Positions 23,949 to 31,145 of a stretch of DNA of 34,671 bases are shown here, piece by piece. Origin of the DNA: Bryobacteraceae bacterium (lineage in GTDB: Bacteria; Acidobacteriota; Terriglobia; Bryobacterales; Bryobacteraceae); assembly GCA_028275505.1 (NCBI GenBank), contig JAPWUP010000019.1:1-34671 (forward strand), in the 5' to 3' direction. The stretch's first letter is position 1, and every line of letters begins with the position of its first letter. Under the pieces are notes generated by a model. That model searched no databases, was not told the origin of the DNA, and saw nothing but the letters and a program-made list of their open reading frames with translations. Position numbers and translations under genes: made by a program.

Positions 23949-25193
23949 TCAGCTCTTTCCGGCCCACTTCACGCTGTGGTCCGAGCTGACGTAGAGGGTC
24001 TGCGGCGGCGAATCCAGGCGGAACCACGTCCACGGCCCCGGGATCCATGGGTAGCGGTGGATGACGTCTTCGTTGACCGTGACGCCCAAGCCGGGTTCGG
24101 AGGGCACGACCAGATCGCCCTTCTCCACCACCAGCGGCTCGCGCAGGATTTCCTCGGCCAGCGGGAACGGGTACATGCCCGGGCGACCGCCATTGGAATA
24201 ACACGGGTATTCCAGCCACTCCACCACGGTTTCCGGCCAGCAAATGCCCAGGTGCGCTGCCGCGATCAACTCGAGCGCCGTGCCCCAGCTGTGGAACGCG
24301 AAACGCAGCCCTTCGCGCGCGATCTCGCTGAGCAACGTCCGACCGGTGGGATAGCCGCCCTGGCAGCAGATATCCATCTGCACGTAGTGCACGCAGTTGT
24401 TATGGATCAGGTCCAGGAAACTGTCTTCACTGGGTTCGTGTTCGCCGGAAGCCAGGGGCACGTAGTTCTTCTCTTTGAGGCGGCGGTAGGATTCGTGATC
24501 TTCGGGCGGCCAGGGTTCTTCCAGCCACGCGATCCGGTACTCCGCCATTTGCTGCGCCAGCCGCTCGACAGTTTCCCAGGAATAGCTGCGATCGCCCATG
24601 CGCCACCAGGCATGCGCGTCCACCATGAGCTCGACATCGGGACCCACGACCTCGCGCATCAAACGCACCGCCTCGAGGTCTCCTTCGGGTCCCAGCGCGG
24701 GCCGCATCTTGTAGGCGGGGAAACCGAGGGCGGCGATCTGAGCCGCCTCCCGGGCATACCCTTCGGCGGGCTGGTACATCCCGGCGCTGCCATAAACTCG
24801 AATGCGATCGCGCACGCGCCCGCCGAGCAACTCCGACACCGGCACGCCCAGCGCTTTGCCCAGAGCATCGTACAGTGCAATCTCGACCGCGCAGTAGGGC
24901 TTGATGGCTTCGGGATGCTGGCGTGCGGGACCCTCCAGGAAGAGGATGCGCAGGGCGTCCGGATCCGCCAGGGTCTTGCCTTCCAGAAACGGTGCGACGA
25001 CGCGTTCAATCGCCTGCTGGGCGGATTCGCTTGCCGGCCCGGGGCCGTACCCCACCAGACCGTGTTCGGTCTCGACGCGGATCAGCATGGCGTCCCGCTT
25101 GACGATGGTTCGTTCCCCGCCCCAGAAGGGCAGCCGCAGGGGTTCAGGCAAGGGCGAGCTGAGCAGGAAGGATCGGACGCTGGTAATGCGCAT
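23949..25193 (-). CDS. Enolase-superfamily dehydratase/racemase (mandelate-racemase-like)
   Basis: A 414-residue enzyme with the capping domain and (beta/alpha)7-beta barrel of the mandelate racemase group, which abstracts the alpha-proton of acid sugars and related carboxylates. Metal ligands are visible at Asp192 (VDAHAWW), Glu225 (WLEEPW) and Glu251 (SGEHE). A catalytic His is at 301 (FAFHSWGTALEL). The first base motif is Lys162-Met-Arg164 rather than Lys-x-Lys, as in several acid-sugar dehydratases. The likely role is dehydration of an aldonic acid or similar compound, but the substrate is unknown. Its promoter should lie in 25194-25238, downstream of a terminator. The deacetylase follows 16 bases later. 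Confidence 0.88.
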   Translation of the reverse strand: MRITSVRSFLLSSPLPEPLRLPFWGGERTIVKRDAMLIRVETEHGLVGYGPGPASESAQQAIERVVAPFLEGKTLADPDALRILFLEGPARQHPEAIKPYCAVEIALYDALGKALGVPVSELLGGRVRDRIRVYGSAGMYQPAEGYAREAAQIAALGFPAYKMRPALGPEGDLEAVRLMREVVGPDVELMVDAHAWWRMGDRSYSWETVERLAQQMAEYRIAWLEEPWPPEDHESYRRLKEKNYVPLASGEHEPSEDSFLDLIHNNCVHYVQMDICCQGGYPTGRTLLSEIAREGLRFAFHSWGTALELIAAAHLGICWPETVVEWLEYPCYSNGGRPGMYPFPLAEEILREPLVVEKGDLVVPSEPGLGVTVNEDVIHRYPWIPGPWTWFRLDSPPQTLYVSSDHSVKWAGKS

Positions 25194-25238
25194 GGCAGTT
25201 TCCAGCTTTTCGCTGCCTGCGGCCCGTTGTCAAGCGAC

Positions 25239-25274
25239 AAAAAGAGCCGGGCGCCGCGGGGGAGGCGCCCGGCT
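25239..25274 (-). terminator. Rho-independent terminator of the molybdopterin-binding gene
   Basis: A perfect 11-bp stem (AGCCGGGCGCC / GGCGCCCGGCT, arms 25245-25255 and 25264-25274) with an 8-base loop. It is followed on the minus strand by CTTTTTG, with the T-run at 25239-25243. It lies about 58 bases after the stop codon of the upstream gene and isolates the enolase-superfamily operon. Confidence 0.85.
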
Positions 25275-25331
25275 GAGGAGCATCCACGGTGGGTTCGGAG
25301 GTGACGCCACCGTGCTGTGGAGGAGACTGTA

Positions 25332-26303
25332 TCAGGCTAACAGGCCTCCGTGGCCGAGACAGGCGACTTCCCAACCCGAAACCCGATACCTCGCCAGCAA
25401 CGGAGGCAGCAATAAGTCTACCACGTTTGGCTTGGCGGAGCGGTAGCAACCCGGCGCGGACACCACGGGGATGTCGTCGCAGTAAGCCAGCAGGAGCAGA
25501 TTGCCGGGCTCCACCGGCGCCAGGAACTTTTCCAGTTGCCCGCCCACCTGGGCTACGGCGCGCCCGATCGCATCGGAAGGCCCGGCCGGCGCCGTGGTCG
25601 AAGCGATCAGGATCACCGTGGGTCGCACCCGCAGCAGGTGTTGCAAGGCACGCACCAGCGCGGCATCTTCTTCGACGGCGCAGAGCGTGAACCCGGGCGT
25701 GACGCCGAAACGCTCCAGCTTTTGCCGGACGATGCTTTCGAACAGTTGGCGCGCGCGATCGCCGTGCAAGGGATCGCTGTAGAGGACCCCGATCACGGGC
25801 GTGCGAATCGGGCGTGCCTGCAACAAAGGCCCGCGCTCGCGCAGGACCGAGAGGATAGCTTCCAGTTCCTGCTGCGCGACGGCGAAGGGCGCGCTCTTGA
25901 TCGTGGCGATGCGCTGCCCGGCGCGGGCAAACCCGAAATTGGTCACCGTCGCGATCACGACCGAAAAAGTGCAGTTGATTTGCCGCAACAAATCTTCATC
26001 GAGGAGGACGCAGCAGTCTTCCGTGGCCAGCAAATTTGCGCGGCCGCCAGGGGCCAATTTCACCTCGGCCGCCCCACAGGCCATGTGGGAAGCAACGGCC
26101 AGCACGGCTTCGTCTTCGGGAACCTCGCCTTCTTCCAGCTCGGTCACCCAGATCTTGTCCAGTCCCTCGGTGGCCAGAAGCTGGACGTCTTCCTCGCTGA
26201 TGACATGTCCCTTGGCCAGCAGCTTCTTGCCGCTGGCCCGGAAAATCGTGCAGGCAAGAATTCGCCCTGTTGCTTCGCGGACATCCACGGCTTGCGCTCG
26301 CAT
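25332..26303 (-). CDS. Molybdopterin-binding-domain (MoeA/MoaB-like) protein
   Basis: A 323-residue cytoplasmic protein. The N-terminal part (residues 1-65: VREATGRILACTIFR, GHVISEEDVQLLATEGLDKIWV) resembles domain I/II of MoeA. Residues 165-310 look like the Mog/MoaB fold that binds molybdopterin (IGVLYSDPLHG, TVILIASTTAPAGPSDAIGRAV). VSAPGCYRSAKPNVVDLLLPPLL is a recognisable late motif of this variant family. The usual MoeA length is about 400 residues with another domain, so this is a shortened relative of unclear enzymatic role. No molybdoenzyme or other molybdenum-cofactor gene is in the window. The start is supported by AGAGG seven bases upstream. Confidence 0.8.
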   Translation of the reverse strand: MRAQAVDVREATGRILACTIFRASGKKLLAKGHVISEEDVQLLATEGLDKIWVTELEEGEVPEDEAVLAVASHMACGAAEVKLAPGGRANLLATEDCCVLLDEDLLRQINCTFSVVIATVTNFGFARAGQRIATIKSAPFAVAQQELEAILSVLRERGPLLQARPIRTPVIGVLYSDPLHGDRARQLFESIVRQKLERFGVTPGFTLCAVEEDAALVRALQHLLRVRPTVILIASTTAPAGPSDAIGRAVAQVGGQLEKFLAPVEPGNLLLLAYCDDIPVVSAPGCYRSAKPNVVDLLLPPLLARYRVSGWEVACLGHGGLLA

Positions 26304-26448
26304 GTTCGACCTCTTGTCGCAATATGGCGCGCCGTCAACCCGGATAATTGTATAAAAGTAGACGTCGAACGAACGCTTCTTTCTCGCGGGACAGGACGAA
26401 TTTTTTGCGGGGAACGGGTACGCATTTTAGGGGTAGGAGGGATACTGA

Positions 26449-26691
26449 ATGAAAGTTAACAAACGTTTGCAGGAACTGGACTCACATCCCTCGCTTCCCG
26501 CTTTCAGAGGCCTTGCTCACCCGCTACGTATGCGGCTACTCCGGCTCATGAGAGATTTTTCAGAACCGCAATCTCGTCGCAGCTCTGGAATTTCGGGCAG
26601 CGCAGGCAATCCTTCCACGCTTTCAGCGGCAATTCGGAACGGTCCACCTCGAAATATCCGAGCTTTCGGAAGAATTCGGGGATGTAGGTAA
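26449..26691 (+). pseudogene. Possible remnant of an ArsR-like regulator (first ~35 codons)
   Basis: An ATG with a good ribosome binding site (GGAGG eight bases upstream) opens a frame whose first 35 residues include FRGLAHPLRMRLLRLM. This resembles the start of the winged-helix domain of ArsR-type repressors (xALAHPLRLRILRLL). From about 26546 the frame runs antisense through the GNAT gene and no longer looks like a protein. It may be a truncated gene, a leader peptide or chance. Confidence 0.25.
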
Positions 26692-27049
26692 AGGCGAAAA
26701 CGGTCCGCAAACCCAGATCGCGCGCTTCCTGCTCCAGCGCCGCCACCAGACCGCGTCCGAGGCCGCGTCCCTGCGCCGCCGGATCCACCGCCAGCGAACG
26801 GATCTCGCCGCTGGAAGGGGAATAGATGTGCAGCGCTCCGCAGGCAAGCAACCGTCCGGCCTCGCGCACCACCGTGAAATCGCGGAGGTTTTCCGCCAGT
26901 TCGAGCTCGGTGCGCGGCAGCATGATGCCTCGGGCCGCAAACGAATTGATGAGCCGCAGCAGTTCGGGAATGTCGGCGACGACGGCCTTGACGAAGGCTG
27001 GCTCCAGAGTACAGACCCAGGGCGATGCGGCGGTGGGATCAGGGTTCAC
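26546..27049 (-). CDS. GNAT-type N-acetylglutamate synthase
   Basis: A 167-residue acetyltransferase. The acetyl-CoA loop reads LAVDPAAQGRGLGRGLV (Q/R-x-x-G-x-G around residues 93-98), preceded by the beta4 strand EIRSLAVD. The body matches short N-acetylglutamate synthases (ENLRDFTVVREAGRLLACGALHIY; FRKLGYFEV; a C-terminal CLRCPKFQSCDE cysteine cluster). It would acetylate glutamate to start arginine synthesis, and its place as third gene after argC and argB fits that role. The GTG start at 27047-27049 overlaps the argB stop by four bases. A closely related general GNAT function cannot be ruled out from sequence alone. Confidence 0.85.
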   Translation of the reverse strand: MNPDPTAASPWVCTLEPAFVKAVVADIPELLRLINSFAARGIMLPRTELELAENLRDFTVVREAGRLLACGALHIYSPSSGEIRSLAVDPAAQGRGLGRGLVAALEQEARDLGLRTVFAFTYIPEFFRKLGYFEVDRSELPLKAWKDCLRCPKFQSCDEIAVLKNLS

Positions 27050-27831
27050 GAGGGAGTCTCCTGCTCGATGAGCCGGGTGCCGACGTGCTCGCCGGCCAGC
27101 AAGCGGGGCACGACGTCGGTTTCAGCGCCGGGGGCGATCAGCACGCGGCCTACTCCGGCTCGCAAGGCGCCCAGGGCTGCCTCGAGTTTGGCCTGCATGC
27201 CGCCGGTGGCGATGCCCTCGGCGATAAGCTGTCGGGCCTGGTTTGAGGTAAGCTCGGGCAGGGGTCTTCCGTTTCCATCCAGCACTCCGCCGACGTCGGT
27301 GAGAAGGATGAGGGCGTCAGCCCGGAAGCCCGCAGCGAGCGCCGCGGCCATTTGATCCGCGTTCACGTTGTAGATGGCCCCGCGCCGATCGCCCCCCACG
27401 CAGGCTACTACCGGCATGTAACCGTGTTGCGTCAGCAGCTCCAGCAGCTCGGAATTGGCCCGCACCGGGCGTCCCACCGCGCCCAGTTCTTCACTCAGCG
27501 GCTCGGTTTCCATCAGGCAGCCATCCACGCCGCTCAAGCCAATCGCCATGGCGCCCGCCTCGATCAACGTCGCCACCAGTTGACGGTTGATGCTGCCGGC
27601 CACCACCATCAGCACAGCTTCCAACACCTCGGGGGTGGTGACGCGCAGGCCGTTCACGAACCGGCTGCTGACGCCGCGCTCAGCCAGGAAGCGGCTCATC
27701 TGTTTGCCGCCGCCGTGCACCACCACCAGCCGCGCGCCGTCCGACGCAACCTGCGCCAGCTCGCGGGCCAGGCGCCGCCGGGACGCTTCGGTTTCGAGCA
27801 GCGTGCCGCCCAGCTTGATGACCGCCCTCAC
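27046..27831 (-). CDS. argB: Acetylglutamate kinase
   Basis: A 261-residue amino-acid-kinase-family enzyme catalysing ATP-dependent phosphorylation of N-acetylglutamate, the second step of arginine synthesis. Hallmarks are the start VIKLGGTLLE, the substrate loop LVVVHGGGKQMSRFL, LRVTTPEVLEAVLMV and NVNADQMAAALAA for N-acetylglutamate and nucleotide binding. ILLTDVGGVLD and the lysine in GGMQAKLEAAL complete the set. The length is slightly short of the common 280-300 residues, and the regulatory N-terminal helix of arginine-inhibited kinases is missing, so it is probably not directly inhibited by arginine. GTG 27829-27831 overlaps the stop of argC by four bases. Confidence 0.95.
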   Translation of the reverse strand: MRAVIKLGGTLLETEASRRRLARELAQVASDGARLVVVHGGGKQMSRFLAERGVSSRFVNGLRVTTPEVLEAVLMVVAGSINRQLVATLIEAGAMAIGLSGVDGCLMETEPLSEELGAVGRPVRANSELLELLTQHGYMPVVACVGGDRRGAIYNVNADQMAAALAAGFRADALILLTDVGGVLDGNGRPLPELTSNQARQLIAEGIATGGMQAKLEAALGALRAGVGRVLIAPGAETDVVPRLLAGEHVGTRLIEQETPS

Positions 27832-28835
27832 AGCAGCGCCTCCGTTTCCGCAAAGCCGAGCATCAGGTTCATGTTCTGCACCGCCTGGCCGGCAGCACCT
27901 TTGACGAGATTGTCAATGGCGGCCACCACCACGCCGCGACCCGTGCCCGCGTCGTACACCACCCCCAGATCGCAGTAATTCGTGCGCTGTACGGCGCGCA
28001 AATCGGGCAGGTGCCCCGGCTCGTAAAGCCGTATGAACGGCTCGCGCCCATAGCGCCGCTCGTAGATCTCGAGCAGGGCTTCCGGACCCGCGATTTCCAA
28101 GCCGCGGAAATAAACCGTTTCCAGAATGCCCCGGTCCACGGGGACCAGTTGGGCGGTGAAGCTCAGCTCGCCTTCCTCCAGTTCGCAATTCAGCAGGATC
28201 TCCGGCACGTGCCGGTGGTCGAGCACGGAATACGCGCTCAGATTTTCCGTGACCTCGCAGAAGCTGGTGCGCAGGGTGGGCTTGCGCCCGGCCCCGCTCA
28301 CGCCCGATTTGGCGTCGCAGACGATCCCCGCATAGCGGTCCACCACGCCAGCCTCCACCAAAGGCCGGATCGCCAGGCTGGCGGCCGTGGGATAGCAGCC
28401 AGGGTTGGCCACCAGGCGCGCGTTGCGGATGCGATCCCGATAAAATTCCGGCAAGCCGTAGACCGCCTCGGCCAGAAGCTCGGGTTGCGTGTGCTCGGCC
28501 CTGTACCACCGGCGGTAGGTTTCGGGCAGCCGCAGGCGGAAGGCGCCACTCAAATCAATCACGCGAGCGCCGGCTTCCAGCAGGCTCGGGGCCAGCTCCA
28601 TGGAGACCTCGGGCGGCGTGGCCAGAAAGACCACCGCCAGCTTGTGTTCCCGCACCGCTGCCGGCGTCAGAGGAACGCAGGGAGGACGCGTTTCCCCCCG
28701 GATGCGCGGCGCCTCATCGGTCTCGCCCCGATGCTCAAGCAGCCAGGGTTCGACATGGCGGTGCCGCGCCAGGATGCGCAGCAGCTCCGCGCCGCTGTAG
28801 CCGCGAAACCCGACAATGCCTGCCCGCTTCTTCAT
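27828..28835 (-). CDS. argC: N-acetyl-gamma-glutamyl-phosphate reductase
   Basis: A 335-residue NADPH-dependent reductase, the third step of arginine synthesis. GIVGFRGYSGAELLRIL is the nucleotide-binding start. VFLATPPEVSMELAP and the catalytic Cys147 in NPGCYPTAA follow. GVSGAGRKPTLRTSF and the substrate-binding GHLPDLRAVQRTNYC complete the signature. It is the promoter-proximal gene of the argC-argB-NAGS operon. Only weak ribosome-binding sequence precedes the ATG. A palindrome and a -10-like element lie 13-36 bases upstream. The argJ and argD genes are not in the window. Confidence 0.95.
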   Translation of the reverse strand: MKKRAGIVGFRGYSGAELLRILARHRHVEPWLLEHRGETDEAPRIRGETRPPCVPLTPAAVREHKLAVVFLATPPEVSMELAPSLLEAGARVIDLSGAFRLRLPETYRRWYRAEHTQPELLAEAVYGLPEFYRDRIRNARLVANPGCYPTAASLAIRPLVEAGVVDRYAGIVCDAKSGVSGAGRKPTLRTSFCEVTENLSAYSVLDHRHVPEILLNCELEEGELSFTAQLVPVDRGILETVYFRGLEIAGPEALLEIYERRYGREPFIRLYEPGHLPDLRAVQRTNYCDLGVVYDAGTGRGVVVAAIDNLVKGAAGQAVQNMNLMLGFAETEALL

Positions 28836-28847
28836 CGTGCGTTTAAA

Positions 28848-28871
28848 TATTCAGGTACTTGAATAAATATA
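28848..28871 (-). promoter_or_regulatory. Palindromic operator candidate with -10 element upstream of argC
   Basis: The near-perfect palindrome TATTCAGGTACTTGAATA (28848-28865) abuts a -10-like TATATT (28866-28871, minus), so it would cover the transcription start. The TTCA/TGAA half-sites are like those bound by ArgR, although their order is inverted compared with a single ARG box. No clear -35 element is visible. Confidence 0.45.
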
Positions 28872-28907
28872 ACACACCGGTGGGACCCGGGGATTTTCCG
28901 GCGCTCC

Positions 28908-29354
28908 TCAGGATTCGGCGGCCGACTTTTCCGCCAGCTCGCCCAGGATGGGCAGCGAGTACACTTCGTCCCGGCTGGTCTTGATCATCATGAAGATCCC
29001 CACCGCCACCAGTCCCAGGTTCAACCACTTGTCCGGGCGCAGCGCTCCGCCGGGAAGCGTGCGGAAAAACGGCCCTACCACCCACTCCACGATGAGATAG
29101 ACGACAAACAGGTACAGCCCCTGGAAAGCGTGGAAGCGGACGGTGCGGTTCTGCCGGAACCGCTCGCTGGCCAGCACCCCGACGGCCGCGATCCAGCCGA
29201 TCAGCGGCACGTAACACAGCACGGAAGCGGTTCGCGGGCTGAGGGTCTCGCGCGGCGGCTGTCCGCGCTCCGGCACGGGCTGGCGCGCCCCGCAGCGGCG
29301 GCAGTAGACGTCCGTCTCCGCCACCTGATTGCCGCACTGGCAACAATAGGGCAT
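28908..29354 (-). CDS. Zinc-ribbon membrane protein (DUF4870-like)
   Basis: A 148-residue protein. The N-terminus has a zinc ribbon with paired Cys motifs (CCQCG and CRRCG). After a Pro-rich linker, residues 45-125 hold about three membrane helices (VLCYVPLIGWIAAVGVLA, FQGLYLFVVYLIVEWVV, NLGLVAVGIFMMI). The layout of a zinc ribbon followed by a DUF4870-like membrane domain is known from many bacteria with no clear role. A strong ribosome binding site (AGGAAGG) precedes the ATG. The gene sits downstream of the divergent secreted hydrolase promoter region and upstream of argC on the same strand. Confidence 0.8.
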   Translation of the reverse strand: MPYCCQCGNQVAETDVYCRRCGARQPVPERGQPPRETLSPRTASVLCYVPLIGWIAAVGVLASERFRQNRTVRFHAFQGLYLFVVYLIVEWVVGPFFRTLPGGALRPDKWLNLGLVAVGIFMMIKTSRDEVYSLPILGELAEKSAAES

Positions 29355-29436
29355 CGCGCCTTCCTGTTGAGAACTACGAGGAGCGGCGGAAGCAAGTTCC
29401 CCCGATCCGCTGGTTCTCTATGATACGATTTCCGCC

Positions 29437-30447
29437 ATGCGGCGAGTCCTGCTCTCGGTGGCCTTGCTCGCGCTCGTGCCCGCCTGGCCTGCAGCGCGCG
29501 ATTTGCGGATCTACTTCGTGGACGTCGAAGGCGGCCAGGCCACCTTGATCGTCACACCCGACGGCGAGTCTCTGCTGGTGGACGCCGGCTGGCCGGGCTT
29601 CGACGATCGGGACGCCAAACGCATCCAGGCCGCCGCCCGCCACGCCGGCATTCAGCGCATTGACTATCTGCTGATGACGCATTACCACCTGGATCACGTG
29701 GGCGGCATCGAACCCCTGCTGAACTACGTGCCCGTGGCCTGTTTCGTGGATCACGGCGAGAACACGGAAACTGGGGAAAGCGCCCGCAAGCTTTCAGAAT
29801 CGTACCGCCGCGCCCTCTCCAAGGGCCGTCGCCTGACCGTAAAGCCGGGCGACAGGATCCCGCTGCGCGGTGTGGAAGTCCTGGTCGTCGCCGCCCGCGG
29901 CGACCTCATACCACGTTCCTTGCCCGGCGCCGGCGCGCGCAATCCGCACTGCGAAGGGACCGCGCGCAAGGACGATGATCCCACCGAGAACGCCCGCTCG
30001 ATCGGCTTCCTGCTGCGCTACGGCAAGTTCCGTTTCCTCGACCTGGCCGACCTCACCTGGAACAAGGAGCTGGAGCTGGTCTGCCCGGAGAACCGCATCG
30101 GCACGGTGGACGTTTACCTGGTGAACCACCACGGGACGAATCTCTCGAACGCACCGGCCCTGGTGCAGGCGATTCGCCCGCGCGTCGCCATCATGAACAA
30201 TGGCGCCAAAAAGGGAGGCTCGCCCGAAGTGCTGCGGCTGTTGCGGAGCCTGCCCGGGCTGGAGGATCTCTGGCAGCTTCACCTTTCGCTGAATGCCAGC
30301 CGCGAAGAGAACGCGCCTGAAAACCGCATCGCCAATCTCGATACTCCCTGCCAAGGATACTGGATCGAGTTGCGCGCTGAGCCGAATGGCTCGTTTACCG
30401 TCACCAACCAGCGCACCGGCGAGAGCAAGCGCTACCCGCCGCGTTGA
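29437..30447 (+). CDS. Secreted metallo-beta-lactamase-fold hydrolase (ComEC C-terminal-like)
   Basis: A 336-residue exported protein with a signal peptide (RRVLLSVALLALVPAWPAA). The metal-binding motif is THYHLDHVGG (His81, His83, Asp86, His87 region), preceded by LLVDAGWPG. Later come LDLADLTWNKELELV and VYLVNHHGTNLSNAP, with a further His pair, as in the ComEC/Rec2-related group of extracellular metallo-hydrolases. ComEC relatives act on nucleic acids or phosphodiesters, but this lone domain could have another substrate. There is no ribosome binding site, so the message may be leaderless from a TATGAT-like element around 29419. It converges on the lipoprotein gene with three bases between stops. 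Confidence 0.88.
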   Translation: MRRVLLSVALLALVPAWPAARDLRIYFVDVEGGQATLIVTPDGESLLVDAGWPGFDDRDAKRIQAAARHAGIQRIDYLLMTHYHLDHVGGIEPLLNYVPVACFVDHGENTETGESARKLSESYRRALSKGRRLTVKPGDRIPLRGVEVLVVAARGDLIPRSLPGAGARNPHCEGTARKDDDPTENARSIGFLLRYGKFRFLDLADLTWNKELELVCPENRIGTVDVYLVNHHGTNLSNAPALVQAIRPRVAIMNNGAKKGGSPEVLRLLRSLPGLEDLWQLHLSLNASREENAPENRIANLDTPCQGYWIELRAEPNGSFTVTNQRTGESKRYPPR

Positions 30448-30450
30448 TTT

Positions 30451-31074
30451 TCAGCGGGCAGTGGCCAGATACTCGCCCGTGGAAGCGTCCACGAAAATCG
30501 AGTAAGCGCTGGTGCCCACGGAACGACCCCAGATGACGCGCCAGGCGGGGTTCGGGAAGCGCTTGGTTTTCTCGAGGAGGTAACTCATGGGCATGTCCGG
30601 GTTCTTCTTGGCGTAGTCGGCGCCTTTTTTCATGGCGACCTCGTGGGCGGCGGTGGCGTCTACCTTGAATGCCGCCACGGGGAACGGCTCGGCCTGTCCG
30701 CGCGGCCCGGTCCAGGTCTCCTCCGGCCCCGCGAAAACGCCCTTGTGCAAGTTACCCTCGGCCTCGATCACTGAGTATGTGATGCGTCGCGCGCGACCCA
30801 GCCGCTGGGAAACGAACACCGCCTCCCAGGCGCCGCACTTGCCCGCCTTGCAGGGGACCTCGGTCAGCTCGATGCTGGCCACGCGCAACGGCGTCGCGTC
30901 CGGCGCCCAGCTTCGCGCGTAAACGTACATCTGATGGAATGCATACTGGGCGGAGACCGGCTCCGGCGGCTTGGGCGGTTCCTTGGCCTTTTCCGCTTTC
31001 CTGGGCGCCTGCTCGCAAGCAGCCAGGAGCAGAAGGCAAGGCAGGGGAATCAGGTAACGATAACCTCGTCGCAT
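30451..31074 (-). CDS. PepSY-like lipoprotein
   Basis: A lipoprotein of about 207 residues. The signal sequence RRGYRYLIPLPCLLLLAAC ends in a lipobox (LLAAC) with the lipid cysteine at about residue 20. After a Pro/Lys/Glu-rich tether the C-terminus has AWRVIWGRSVGTSAYSIFVDASTGEYLAT, the strand-turn pattern of PepSY-like domains (WxVxxG...xxxxVDAxTG). No catalytic motif is present. PepSY domains are thought to bind or inhibit peptidases, and the gene lies next to a secreted peptidase gene, which is suggestive only. ATG 31074 fits the signal best. A GTG at 31092 is an alternative. Confidence 0.72.
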   Translation of the reverse strand: MRRGYRYLIPLPCLLLLAACEQAPRKAEKAKEPPKPPEPVSAQYAFHQMYVYARSWAPDATPLRVASIELTEVPCKAGKCGAWEAVFVSQRLGRARRITYSVIEAEGNLHKGVFAGPEETWTGPRGQAEPFPVAAFKVDATAAHEVAMKKGADYAKKNPDMPMSYLLEKTKRFPNPAWRVIWGRSVGTSAYSIFVDASTGEYLATAR

Positions 31075-31145
31075 GGCGGGAACCTTTCGCACCGCACCAT
31101 TTTAGCCGACCGCGGGCGCGGTTCCGGACAAGCCCGTGGGTTTTC

